NCBI GenBank assembly: GCA_002401305.2
Contig: NVSO02000043.1
Location: 1-16,076, forward strand
Length of the DNA: 16,076 nt
Direction: 5' to 3'
Origin: Rhodobiaceae bacterium
Lineage (GTDB): Bacteria; Pseudomonadota; Alphaproteobacteria; Parvibaculales; Parvibaculaceae
The position numbers and the translations under genes are program-made. The notes beneath the pieces were generated by a model. It ran no database searches, was not told where the DNA came from, and was given only the letters and a program-made list of their open reading frames with translations. Shown here in pieces: positions 1 to 6,679 of this stretch (position 1 is the first letter of the stretch; every line of letters begins with the position of its first letter).

Positions 1-670
1 ATGTGCGTTTGAGGATGCGGTTGGGTGAAATGCCGCGCCAGTCATCGGTGCCCAATTCGCAGGACATAATGGCGATGTTCTGTTTACCCAGCCATTTGGT
101 AAGGCGGGGGCTGTCGTTGAGACCGGGAAAGCGGAAGAACGGCGCAAGGCTGACGTGGTTCAGGCTTGGGTCTTTGCGCAAGGCAGCGGTGATGGATTTC
201 ATGCCGCGCGAAATTTGGTTGCGGGCATTGGCAGGGCTTAAGCGGCGCAGATTGTTGGGATGGGACCAGGAATGGTGCGCAATTGTATGGCCCCGGCGTG
301 CGGCCTCTTGCACGAGCTCTGGGTAGCGGTCTGCCCGCAAGCCGGTAAAGAAGAAAGTAGCCTTGAGGCAGTGTTTGTCTAGCGTATTGAGAATGCTCAG
401 GGTGCCTTTGGGATCTGGACCATCGTCGAAGGTGAAGACCAATTCTTTTGCTCGGATGTCCACTGTTTTTGGGTATTGCAATGTACCGTAAGAGCCGCCG
501 CCTTGCGTATCGACGTGGACAATTCTGGCGGGGCCCATTTGGTTGGGGAGTTGTGGACATGCGCTCTGGGCTTTTGCAGCCATGGGCATGAGTGCTGCCG
601 CACAGAAAAGGGCGCACAAAAATACATAGGGCGCCCGTAACGGTGTGTGTGTGGAATGGCGCACCCTCAT
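1..670 (-). CDS. NodB-type polysaccharide deacetylase, secreted, partial (3' end outside window)
   Basis: This gene is open through the left window edge, so about 223 codons of the N-terminal part are visible. The first ~34 residues form a signal peptide (basic start, hydrophobic core, cleavage probably after AKA), so the enzyme acts outside the cytoplasm. NodB homology motifs are clear: FTFDDGP at residues 79-85 (catalytic Asp82 and metal ligand Asp83), HSWSHP at 133-138 (metal ligands His133 and His137), FFRFPG in the substrate groove and a later DDWRG. This is the metal-dependent carbohydrate esterase family 4, which removes N- or O-acetyl groups from polysaccharides; the actual substrate is unknown. 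The ATG overlaps the TGA of the upstream cupin gene by four bases, so the two are probably translationally coupled. Confidence 0.88.
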   Translation of the reverse strand, partial: MRVRHSTHTPLRAPYVFLCALFCAAALMPMAAKAQSACPQLPNQMGPARIVHVDTQGGGSYGTLQYPKTVDIRAKELVFTFDDGPDPKGTLSILNTLDKHCLKATFFFTGLRADRYPELVQEAARRGHTIAHHSWSHPNNLRRLSPANARNQISRGMKSITAALRKDPSLNHVSLAPFFRFPGLNDSPRLTKWLGKQNIAIMSCELGTDDWRGISPNRILKRT

Positions 671-1092
671 GTCTGGGGTTCCCAGTTGTCGGGTGCCATT
701 TCAAAGCCATCAAATTCAAAGCCGGGGGCAACAGTGCACCCTACCAAGGTCCATGCGCCTGTGGGGTGGGCAGATTGCCACGCGGACTTAGGGACGATGA
801 CTTGGGGTATGTGGTCTGCAAAAAGGTCGTTGCTGAGCAGGTAGTCGCGGCTACTTTTTCCATCATTGGATACGCGCAGACGCAAGGGAGCACCCGCATA
901 CCAATGCCATGTTTCAACAGCATCAACTCGGTGCCAGTGAGAGAACTCGCCTTCTTTGAGCAGATAATAGATGGCGGTGGAATTGGCGCGGCCGTTGATC
1001 CCCTCTGGGTCGCGGTATGTTTCGCGAAAATGCCCGCCTTCTGGATGGGGGGCGAGCCCCAGCCGTGAAATGATCTCTTCTGCGCTTTTCAT
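667..1092 (-). CDS. Cupin-fold protein, DUF985 (Cupin_5) family
   Basis: The 141-residue protein is a single-domain cupin of the DUF985/YML079w-like family. The family opening is seen as LxPHPEGGHFRETYR (residues 12-27), and the barrel motif SHWHRVDAVETWHWYAGAPL spans 51-70, with His52, His54, Glu60 and His63 as possible metal or ligand contacts. Family members have been linked to sugar or small-molecule binding, but no reaction is firmly assigned, so the function here is unknown. A G-rich Shine-Dalgarno stretch lies about eight bases before the ATG. It is first in a two-gene unit with the deacetylase, which suggests, by inference only, a carbohydrate-related role. Confidence 0.85.
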   Translation of the reverse strand: MKSAEEIISRLGLAPHPEGGHFRETYRDPEGINGRANSTAIYYLLKEGEFSHWHRVDAVETWHWYAGAPLRLRVSNDGKSSRDYLLSNDLFADHIPQVIVPKSAWQSAHPTGAWTLVGCTVAPGFEFDGFEMAPDNWEPQT

Positions 1093-1126
1093 GATCTGCC
1101 CCCTGCAGACGAACCTACTGACTTTG

Positions 1127-1155
1127 TAGGCTTATCGACTTCGTGAGATTGTCAA
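1127..1155 (-). promoter_or_regulatory. Weak candidate promoter for the cupin-deacetylase pair
   Basis: On the minus strand a perfect -35 box TTGACA (1155-1150) is followed after 17 bases by AGCCTA, a poor -10 box. It would start transcription about 30 bases before the cupin ATG. Only the -35 box is convincing. Confidence 0.25.
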
Positions 1156-1224
1156 TTTGGCCGGAGTCTACTCTTTTTGAAAAGTAGGGCTAATACTTTT
1201 GGTTGATAGCTGTACGAAATAATC

Positions 1225-1244
1225 GTCATGCTGGCAAACATGAC
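1225..1244. repeat. Perfect dyad GTCATG-N8-CATGAC
   Basis: A perfect inverted repeat of two 6-base arms separated by 8 bases lies in the 212-base gap between gloB and the cupin gene. Its form fits a binding site for a dimeric regulator. It is too loosely placed (over 130 bases before the cupin ATG) to assign to a gene. The rest of this gap holds no gene that I can support. Confidence 0.35.
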
Positions 1245-1304
1245 ACAGAAACTCACGCGATACTTGCGGTTGATTTCTGGTCGCAACTGATCCGCTAGTT
1301 AAGA

Positions 1305-2087
1305 CTAGAATTTATCTTTGAGTTGGCGGGTTTTAGTGAATACGTCGAGCAGGCTGGCCCCTTGTTTGCCAATCGTGATTTGCAAATTGTCACTGTCGGG
1401 ACGCAGGAAAGGGTTGGTGGCTTTTTCCAAGCCGATGCTGGTGGGTATTGTGGGTTTGCCTTGGCGGCGCAGCTCGGCAATTTGGGCAACACGGGCGATC
1501 AGCTCCTTGTTGTTCGGCTCCACTGTAATAGCGAAATTCGCGTTGGCTTGCGTGTATTCGTGGGCGCAATAGACGATGGTGTCATCGGGCAGGGCTTTGA
1601 GCTTTTGCAATGAGGTCCACATCTGTGCGGGCGTGCCTTCAAAGATGCGGCCACAGCCAAGAGCGAATAATGCGTCGCCAACAAAGGCGATATGAGAGTC
1701 AGGAATGTAAAAGGCAATATGACCCAGCGTATGCCCGCCCACTCCTAAGACGTGAACGTCGTGTGCGCCAAATTTGAAAGTGTCTTGGTCTGCCACCTGA
1801 CGATCAAGGGTTGGGATTTTGTCGGCTTCGTCCTTGGGCCCAATGATGAGGGCGCCGGTCTGGTTTTTAAGTTCTTCGTTGCCGCCAGCATGATCATAGT
1901 GGTGATGGGTGTTAAAGATGTGGGTCAGGGTCCAGCCTTTTTCGCTTAAGGCGTCTTTGATTTTGCTGACCTCGGGGGTGTCGATGGCGGCGGTTAAGCC
2001 GGAGGCTGGATCGTGGAGGAGATAGCCGTAATTGTCTGACAAGCAGCCGAATTGGTGGACTTCGAGAGGGGACGATGTGTCGGACAT
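1305..2087 (-). CDS. gloB: Hydroxyacylglutathione hydrolase (glyoxalase II)
   Basis: The 260-residue protein matches glyoxalase II in length and motif order. It hydrolyses S-lactoylglutathione to lactate and glutathione, the second step of methylglyoxal detoxification in the cytosol. The metallo-beta-lactamase signature THHHYDHAGG is at residues 60-69 (His61, His63, Asp65, His66), followed by GGHTLGH, FVGDALFALGCGR (bridging Asp) and CAHEYTQANANFA, which is typical of the glyoxalase II C-terminal half. AAGGAG lies about 8 bases before the ATG. The gene is divergent from a methyltransferase gene, a pairing I recognise in alphaproteobacteria. Its predicted promoter overlaps a dyad (see 2149-2182). 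Confidence 0.94.
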   Translation of the reverse strand: MSDTSSPLEVHQFGCLSDNYGYLLHDPASGLTAAIDTPEVSKIKDALSEKGWTLTHIFNTHHHYDHAGGNEELKNQTGALIIGPKDEADKIPTLDRQVADQDTFKFGAHDVHVLGVGGHTLGHIAFYIPDSHIAFVGDALFALGCGRIFEGTPAQMWTSLQKLKALPDDTIVYCAHEYTQANANFAITVEPNNKELIARVAQIAELRRQGKPTIPTSIGLEKATNPFLRPDSDNLQITIGKQGASLLDVFTKTRQLKDKF

Positions 2088-2148
2088 GTGCTTTCTCCTT
2101 TTTGGCGCCGTACGGGCTTCTGAGCGACCCTATGGGGCTTATTCATCT

Positions 2149-2168
2149 TTGCTCTATATGGTGAGCAA
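2149..2168. promoter_or_regulatory. Operator-like dyad TTGCTC-N8-GAGCAA
   Basis: A perfect inverted repeat with 6-base arms and an 8-base spacer sits between the divergent gloB and methyltransferase genes and covers the predicted gloB -10 box. A dimeric repressor bound here would block gloB and could also affect the plus-strand gene. The regulator is unknown. Confidence 0.4.
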
Positions 2169-2182
2169 CGTGGTAGTGTAAA
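2153..2182 (-). promoter_or_regulatory. Candidate gloB promoter
   Basis: The minus strand has TTTACA (2182-2177), an 18-base spacer and TATAGA (2158-2153). It would give a leader of roughly 58 bases before the gloB ATG. The boxes are close to the sigma-70 consensus, and the -10 box lies inside the dyad at 2149-2168. Confidence 0.45.
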
Positions 2183-2247
2183 GGATAACCGTTCGACCTC
2201 TCCTAGGGAAGCTGAAGCGGTCCTTATCTAAAAGGAAGTATGACAGA

Positions 2248-3009
2248 ATGGATGTCATAGATCTGCGCGATTTTTATGGACGAACGTTGGGCAAGATCGC
2301 TCAACGGGTTGTGCGCGCGCGGATTGCTGAGTTTTGGCCTACGGTCAAAGGCTTTCGGGTGGCTGGCCTTGGATATGCGACACCCTATTTACGTCCCTTT
2401 TTGAGCGATGCGGAACGGGTGATTGCGCTGATGCCTGCCCCACAAGGGGTTCATCAGTGGCCAAATGATCAACGGTCTTTGGTGAGCTTGGTGCATGAAG
2501 ATCAACTTCCTCTTGCGGACGAAAGCATTGATAGAATGCTGTTGGTGCATGCGGTGGAGGACAGTGAATCTTTGCGAGCAATGTTGCGTCAGGTGTGGCG
2601 CGTGCTTGCACCGGGAGGACGCATTCTTATTGTTGCCCCGAACCGGGTGGGTATTTGGGCGCGTCGGGAAACGACGCCGTTTGCGCACGGGCGTCCTTAC
2701 AGTCGGTTGCAGCTGACCAGTGTTTTGAGGGACGCCATGTTCTCCCCAACCAGTTGGCGGTCTGCCTTGTACATGCCACCCTTTGAGTGGCGCCCTTTCA
2801 TGCGCACGGCAAGTACGTGGGAAAAGGCTGGCCAAATGTTGGGACAGCGGTTTGCCGGAGTGATTTTGGTTGAAGCGGTGAAACAGATTTACGCCGCCCC
2901 ACCGCAACTGCCTGAGGGGCATCTTATGCGGGCGCGTCAAGCGGTGCGCGGACTGGTGCCGAAGGCCCGGCGGCAAAACTCTCGCACCAAACATACCCCC
3001 CCAGATTGA
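2248..3009 (+). CDS. Class I SAM-dependent methyltransferase, function unknown
   Basis: The 253-residue protein has a class I (Rossmann-like) methyltransferase core in its first ~135 residues: a degenerate glycine loop RVAGLGYATPYL (37-48), then LPLADESIDRMLLVHAVE (87-104) and WRVLAPGGRILIVAPNR (117-133), as in the Methyltransf_11 family. The C-terminal ~120 residues are basic and end in a disordered-looking Arg/Lys-rich tail. AAGGAAG ends nine bases before the chosen ATG, which supports this start; an ATG at 2240 is in another frame. The substrate cannot be inferred. The gene is divergent from gloB and no clear terminator follows it. Confidence 0.8.
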   Translation: MDVIDLRDFYGRTLGKIAQRVVRARIAEFWPTVKGFRVAGLGYATPYLRPFLSDAERVIALMPAPQGVHQWPNDQRSLVSLVHEDQLPLADESIDRMLLVHAVEDSESLRAMLRQVWRVLAPGGRILIVAPNRVGIWARRETTPFAHGRPYSRLQLTSVLRDAMFSPTSWRSALYMPPFEWRPFMRTASTWEKAGQMLGQRFAGVILVEAVKQIYAAPPQLPEGHLMRARQAVRGLVPKARRQNSRTKHTPPD

Positions 3010-3109
3010 CCCTTTTTTGGGCAGAACTTTTCCTAATCAATCTTCGTATTGCCCGCTAAATAGGCAGGTTTAGACCGTTTTCCATTTCATTTGAAGGGAA
3101 GGTATAAAG

Positions 3110-3205
3110 ATGCTTGTGTCTATGGGAATTGAAGGTAAAGGTGGTTACCGAAACAAAGTTAGTCGGTTTGCGGAGCGACTATTAGCGGAGGGGTTACCCA
3201 TATGA
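3110..3205 (+). CDS. Possible 31-codon leader ORF before the PII gene
   Basis: An ATG preceded by AAGGGAAGG at a suitable distance opens a 31-codon frame that begins MLVSMGIEGKGG, is basic in the middle and ends LLAEGLPI. Its TGA (3203-3205) overlaps the PII gene's ATG (3202-3204) in the ATGA arrangement. No family is recognised. It could be a real small protein, a leader that couples PII translation to its own, or a chance frame. The good ribosome site and exact four-base overlap favour function; the short length argues for caution. Confidence 0.35.
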   Translation: MLVSMGIEGKGGYRNKVSRFAERLLAEGLPI

Positions 3206-3546
3206 AGATGATTGTTGCAGTCGTAAAGCCATCAGTGACAGAAGCCGTTATGGATGCGCTGGCTGGCATTGGTGTGTCTGGTTTGACCGTTTCTGAAGTG
3301 CGAGGCCATGGGCGTCAGAAGGGGCAGACGGAGATTTATCGGGGCGCAGAATATAATGTAACCTTGGTGCCTAAAATCCGTTTTGAAATTGCGGTTGATG
3401 ATGGCATGGCGACCCAAGTGGTCGACACGATTACGAAGGCTGCAAAGACAGGCAAGATTGGAGACGGCAAGATTTTTGTCATGGACCTCTTATCAGCCAC
3501 ACGTATCCGCACCGGTGAAACTGATTCTGAAGCAGTTGCTGGATAA
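3202..3546 (+). CDS. glnK: PII nitrogen regulatory protein, GlnK type
   Basis: At 114 residues this is a full-length PII signal protein, a trimer that senses 2-oxoglutarate and ATP/ADP and controls targets such as AmtB, GlnE or NtrB. Numbering matches the family exactly: T-loop GRQKGQTEIYRGAEY (37-51) with the uridylylation site Tyr51, ligand residues Gln39, Lys58, Lys90, Arg101 and Arg103, and the signature KTGKIGDGKIFV (82-93). EIYRGAEY and the GETDSEA end resemble GlnK more than GlnB. Deviations: His36 where Phe36 is common, and SVT at 11-13 instead of the usual FKL. GGAGGGG lies before the ATG. Neither amtB nor glnA follows; a terminator ends the unit. The glnK symbol, rather than glnB, is tentative. 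Confidence 0.92.
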   Translation: MKMIVAVVKPSVTEAVMDALAGIGVSGLTVSEVRGHGRQKGQTEIYRGAEYNVTLVPKIRFEIAVDDGMATQVVDTITKAAKTGKIGDGKIFVMDLLSATRIRTGETDSEAVAG

Positions 3547-3583
3547 AAGTTTCGCGGTGCTTAGCGCCTTGCGGACCTAAATG

Positions 3584-3616
3584 AGGACGTTCCTAAAAAT
3601 AGGGACGTCCTTTTTT
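3584..3616 (+). terminator. Rho-independent terminator after the PII gene
   Basis: An 11-bp stem with one G-U pair (3584-3594 with 3601-3611) closes a 6-base loop and runs into TTTTTT at 3611-3616. It lies 37 bases after the PII stop and directly beyond the convergent metW stop. There is no comparable T-run on the other side, so it works mainly in the plus direction. Confidence 0.9.
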
Positions 3617-3617
3617 G

Positions 3618-4247
3618 TTAGGCGGGATCGCGGGACACCAGAAAGACTGCTTGTTCGGCAAATAGGTTGTCACGGCGACCGGGCTTTTTGACCCGCCGAT
3701 CCTGATCCCCAGACAGCATGCGCGTTTGCTCAATGTGCAGGCCAAGTTCACCGCATAGGGCCGCGAAGTCGAGCACCGTGCACAGGTGTATATTGGGCGT
3801 ATTGTACCATTGGTAATCCAATGTATGGGTGACCGGCATGCGCCCATGCACGCCAAGCTGCCAGCGAATGCGCCAATGACCAAAGTTGGGGAATGACACG
3901 ATGATGCGGCGACCGATGCGCTGCATTTGCGCCAAGACTTCGCGTGGATTGTGGGTGGCCTGAATGGTTTGGCTTAAGATCACATAATCAAAGGCATCGT
4001 CGGGATAATCTCGCAGGTCCTCATCCGCATCGCCTTGCACTACCGAAAGGCCGCGCGTCACGCAGGCATTCACGCCGCGTTGAGAGAGTTCAATGCCGCG
4101 CCCGTCTACTTGTTTTTCTGTGCTGAGGAGGTGCAGAAGGTCTCCTGCGCCGCACCCAACATCCAACACACGGCTGCCTGGCTCTACAAGGTCGGCTATG
4201 ACAAGAAGGTCAATACGGGCTTGGGCTTCGGGTGTGTTTTGGCTCAT
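3618..4247 (-). CDS. metW: Methionine biosynthesis protein MetW
   Basis: The 209-residue protein has the MetW form of the class I methyltransferase fold: motif [13 protein letters not shown] (27-38), [19 protein letters not shown], the acidic [22 protein letters not shown] and the family hallmark [14 protein letters not shown], followed by [12 protein letters not shown]. MetW is needed with MetX for homoserine acylation in several proteobacteria; its own chemistry is not settled. The ATG overlaps the metX TGA by four bases, so it is the coupled second gene of metXW. It converges on the PII gene with the terminator between them. Confidence 0.93.
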   Translation of the reverse strand: MSQNTPEAQARIDLLVIADLVEPGSRVLDVGCGAGDLLHLLSTEKQVDGRGIELSQRGVNACVTRGLSVVQGDADEDLRDYPDDAFDYVILSQTIQATHNPREVLAQMQRIGRRIIVSFPNFGHWRIRWQLGVHGRMPVTHTLDYQWYNTPNIHLCTVLDFAALCGELGLHIEQTRMLSGDQDRRVKKPGRRDNLFAEQAVFLVSRDPA

Positions 4248-5422
4248 GAATTTAAGCCTCTTTGCTGGGCGGCTGAGGAAATGAAGCCTGTTAGGGTGGC
4301 GATCATCTCTGGCTCATCGAGGAAGAAGGCGTCGTGGCCCTTGTCGGTGTCGATTTCCACAAAGCTGACGTTGCCCGCTGCAGCGTTGAGCGCTTTAACA
4401 ATCTCTTTGCTGTAGGCGGTTGGGTAGTGCCAATCACTGGTAAAGGAGACAACACAGAAACGCGTTTTGACATTTATGAAGGCCTTGGCCAAGACATTGT
4501 CATGGTCGCGGGCCAGATCGAAATAATCTGTGGCGCGGGTGATGTAGAGGTAGGAATTGGCGTCGAAGCGATCCACAAAGCTTGTGCCTTGATAACGCAG
4601 GTAGCTTTCGATTTGAAAATCTGCCCCAAAGCCGTAAGAGATTTTGTCAGCGTCTTGCAGGTTCCGATCAAATTTACGAAAGAGCGCTGCTTCAGACAAA
4701 TAGGTGATGTGGGCGGCCATACGGGCCACGGCAAGACCTTTGTGGGGACGTGTGTCGTGCTCGTAATAGTCGCCATCGTGCCATTCGGGATCTGCCATAA
4801 CGGCTTGGCGACCGACTTCATGGAAAGCGATGTTCTGGGCTGAATGGCGCGGGGCGGTGGCGAGCGGAATGGCGCTGAAAACCCGCTCTGGATAATCAAC
4901 GGCCCATTGGAGCGCCTGCATGCCGCCCATTGAGCCCCCGATGACGCAGAAGAGGCTTTGGATGCCCAGCCGGTCGATCAATTTGGTTTGAGCGCGCACC
5001 ATGTCTGCAATTGTGATGACGGGGAAGCTCATGCCGTAGGGCTTGCCGGTTTCTGGATTTTCATCCTGCGGGCCGGTGGAGCCATGGCAGCCACCGATGA
5101 CATTTGTGCAGATGACAAAGAAACGGTCCGTATCGATGGTTTTGCCCGGACCGATGATCGCCTGCCACCAACCGGCTTTTTGGTTGGTTGGGTTAGGGCT
5201 GGCTGCATGTTGATCGCCGGTGAGGGCATGGCAGACCAGAACGACGTTTGATTTGTCGTCATTGAGGGTGCCGTAGGTGTTGTAGCCAATGGTGAAGGGC
5301 GACAAGGAGACGCCTGAATCTAGGGTCAACGGCTCGTCGGTGCCAAAGGTTGCGCTATGGGCCTGATGATTGAGGGTTGAGGCCGGGCCGCCGGTCGCAT
5401 TGGTATTTTGGGTGTCGCTCAT
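4244..5422 (-). CDS. metX: Homoserine O-acyltransferase MetX
   Basis: This alpha/beta-hydrolase-fold enzyme (392 residues from the chosen start) acylates homoserine in the first committed step of methionine synthesis. Visible features are [14 protein letters not shown], the nucleophile elbow [12 protein letters not shown] with Ser164, Asp330 in FTSDWHYP and His363 in KGHDAFFLD, which together form the triad. MetX proteins paired with MetW may use succinyl-CoA rather than acetyl-CoA, so the acyl donor is open. I chose ATG 5422 (MSDTQNT) over GTG 5515 because the extra 31 residues do not look like family sequence and would run through a leader hairpin. The Shine-Dalgarno sequence is weak: GAGG lies 17 bases upstream, partly inside that hairpin. 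Expression is probably controlled through the long leader. Confidence 0.93.
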   Translation of the reverse strand: MSDTQNTNATGGPASTLNHQAHSATFGTDEPLTLDSGVSLSPFTIGYNTYGTLNDDKSNVVLVCHALTGDQHAASPNPTNQKAGWWQAIIGPGKTIDTDRFFVICTNVIGGCHGSTGPQDENPETGKPYGMSFPVITIADMVRAQTKLIDRLGIQSLFCVIGGSMGGMQALQWAVDYPERVFSAIPLATAPRHSAQNIAFHEVGRQAVMADPEWHDGDYYEHDTRPHKGLAVARMAAHITYLSEAALFRKFDRNLQDADKISYGFGADFQIESYLRYQGTSFVDRFDANSYLYITRATDYFDLARDHDNVLAKAFINVKTRFCVVSFTSDWHYPTAYSKEIVKALNAAAGNVSFVEIDTDKGHDAFFLDEPEMIATLTGFISSAAQQRGLNS

Positions 5423-5642
5423 ATCGCTTCGCTTTTTTTCCTCGATTTTGGAGCGCTCGCTCCCGCAATCGAGTGTGTCGTCAATACCAATTTCGAACGT
5501 CGTCTTGGAGGTCACCTATTAGCTGGGCCTTTGGGATCTGGCATTCAAGATCGTTATACAGGCGTTGAGGCTCTATTTCCTTTAAATTCTTTGGAATTAG
5601 CGTCGCTGCTGGTGGTGCAGGCCGGGTGCACCCCGTATTTTG
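5423..5642 (-). promoter_or_regulatory. Long structured metX leader, candidate cis-regulatory RNA
   Basis: The predicted metX start site (~5642) leaves about 220 bases of untranslated leader in a 396-base gap without a gene (5423-5818). Visible hairpins on the minus strand are: GGTGCA/TGCACC with a 7-base loop (5614-5632), overlapping the palindrome GGGTGCACCC (5624-5633) and so able to pair in alternative ways; GAATT-type arms with a 4-base loop (5585-5598); and a long hairpin at 5441-5473 with stems of 7 bp (CTCGATT/AATCGAG) and 5 bp (GGAGC/GCTCC). The last ends on the only GAGG near the metX ATG, which could hide the ribosome site. Methionine genes are often under SAM riboswitch control, but I cannot match this to the SAM-I or SAM-II consensus as I remember them. 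Confidence 0.4.
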
Positions 5643-5648
5643 ATGCTT

Positions 5649-5677
5649 AGCTAGGGTGGCAGGCCCCAAAATGTCAA
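5649..5677 (-). promoter_or_regulatory. Candidate metX promoter
   Basis: A perfect -35 TTGACA (5677-5672) is followed by a 17-base spacer and CTAGCT (5654-5649) on the minus strand. The predicted start is near 5642. The same TTGAC(A/T)-N17-CTAGCT pattern lies before nrdJ, which supports both. Confidence 0.5.
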
Positions 5678-5688
5678 TTGGTTTTGGG
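5665..5688. promoter_or_regulatory. Operator-like dyad CCCAAAA-N10-TTTTGGG over the metX -35 box
   Basis: A perfect inverted repeat with 7-base arms encloses TGTCAATTGG; that spacer contains the whole metX -35 box in reverse complement. The position suits a repressor that blocks RNA polymerase. No regulator gene lies nearby. Confidence 0.45.
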
Positions 5689-5715
5689 ATTTAGGCGTGT
5701 ATTTCGGGGTTTTCT

Positions 5716-5744
5716 TTGATTTTGGTGAGGGCGTTGCGTATGAA
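5716..5744 (+). promoter_or_regulatory. Candidate promoter for the chorismate mutase - hisC - tyrC operon
   Basis: TTGATT (5716-5721), a 17-base spacer and TATGAA (5739-5744) give a fair sigma-70-type match about 75 bases before the chosen ATG. No attenuator-type leader peptide or terminator is seen between it and the gene. Confidence 0.35.
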
Positions 5745-5818
5745 TACAGGCTCGTGCCATCGCCTTTGTGGACCGCCGGGTCTGTGAGTGTGGTCGTATG
5801 GGGAATGGGAAGCTATCT

Positions 5819-6679
5819 ATGACTGCGTCAACGACAAATCAGCCTGAAGCAAATGGTGAAAAGACCTTGGATGAGGTGCGCCGCGAAATCGATTCGATCG
5901 ATGATGCGATGCATGACCTGCTGATGCGCCGGGCTGACCTTGCAGCGGAAGTGGCGGCGGCAAAAGCCCGCGACGCCCAAGCGCAAGGTGCTGGTGGTTT
6001 TATTCCTTTCCGACCTAAACGTGAAGTTGAATTACTGCGCCGTCTTGCGGGGCGCAATCACGGCGCTTTGGCGCTGGGGGTGGTTTCTCGCATTTGGCGC
6101 GAAATCGTTGCCTTCATGAGCCAAATTCAAGGACCGTTTCGCGCCATTATGTGGGCGGGCGGCGGTACAGATTTTTGGGAGCTTACCCGTAATGGATATG
6201 GCTCTACTGTGCCAGTGACGCCGATAGAGGACTGCGACGACATTATTGAAGTGTGCGCGCAGGACCCGTGCGCTGTTGGGGTTTTGCCGTGGCCCGCAAC
6301 GACTGCGACGCCGTGGTGGTTGGCTTTGTCCAAAACGGTAGGCGTGCGTGTTGTGATGGCGCTTCCTGTGATTTCTGAGAATGGGGTTCCTGAGGCGTTG
6401 AGCGTGGCGCAAGCCGAGTTTGAAGCCACCGATGCTGACACCAGCCTTTTGGTGATCAAAGGATGTGGGGGGCATGAGGGGTGTGCCGCCTTGAGCGCCC
6501 ATGGATTGAGCGCGCACGTGGTTGATGAGATTGACGGGGCGGCATTGCTCAGTGTTGAGGGCTATGTGATTTCAGGAGATGCGCGGCTTGAGGCTGCAGC
6601 ATCTGAAGCCCTATTTGAGACGATTGTACCGATTGGCGGCTATGCCCAGCAGGTGCGTTTGGCAGGAGAGCGGTCATGA
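5819..6679 (+). CDS. Chorismate mutase (AroQ type) with a C-terminal domain resembling a decayed prephenate dehydratase
   Basis: From ATG 5819 (GGGAAG just upstream) the protein has 286 residues; a GTG at 5768 would add 17. Residues 16-105 are an AroQ helical chorismate mutase, which converts chorismate to prephenate. By alignment with the E. coli P-protein, Arg21, Arg38, Lys49, Arg68 and Glu69 match Arg11, Arg28, Lys39, Arg51 and Glu52, and a Gln at 102 or 104 can serve as Gln88, so activity is likely. Residues ~106-215 recall prephenate dehydratase in order and spacing ([19 protein letters not shown], then VGVLPWP), but the TRF motif expected near 208 reads TSL. The end (~216-286) could be ACT-like. 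I infer a working mutase and a dead or repurposed second domain. The TGA overlaps the hisC ATG. Confidence 0.85.
   Translation: MTASTTNQPEANGEKTLDEVRREIDSIDDAMHDLLMRRADLAAEVAAAKARDAQAQGAGGFIPFRPKREVELLRRLAGRNHGALALGVVSRIWREIVAFMSQIQGPFRAIMWAGGGTDFWELTRNGYGSTVPVTPIEDCDDIIEVCAQDPCAVGVLPWPATTATPWWLALSKTVGVRVVMALPVISENGVPEALSVAQAEFEATDADTSLLVIKGCGGHEGCAALSAHGLSAHVVDEIDGAALLSVEGYVISGDARLEAAASEALFETIVPIGGYAQQVRLAGERS

Noticed and set aside
84..731. Minus-strand open frame of 215 codons
   Set aside because: It is a shadow of the NodB-type deacetylase in another frame; the product is Pro/Arg/His-rich with no family features.
3010..3109. Sigma-54 promoter for the PII gene
   Set aside because: No GG-N10-GC with flanking consensus was found in this stretch.
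5423..5515. GTG start for metX at 5515
   Set aside because: It has no ribosome site, its added 31 residues are unlike MetX, and it would run through the 5441-5473 hairpin.
5423..5642. SAM-II riboswitch before metX
   Set aside because: The conserved core as I remember it is not present; kept only as an unassigned leader.
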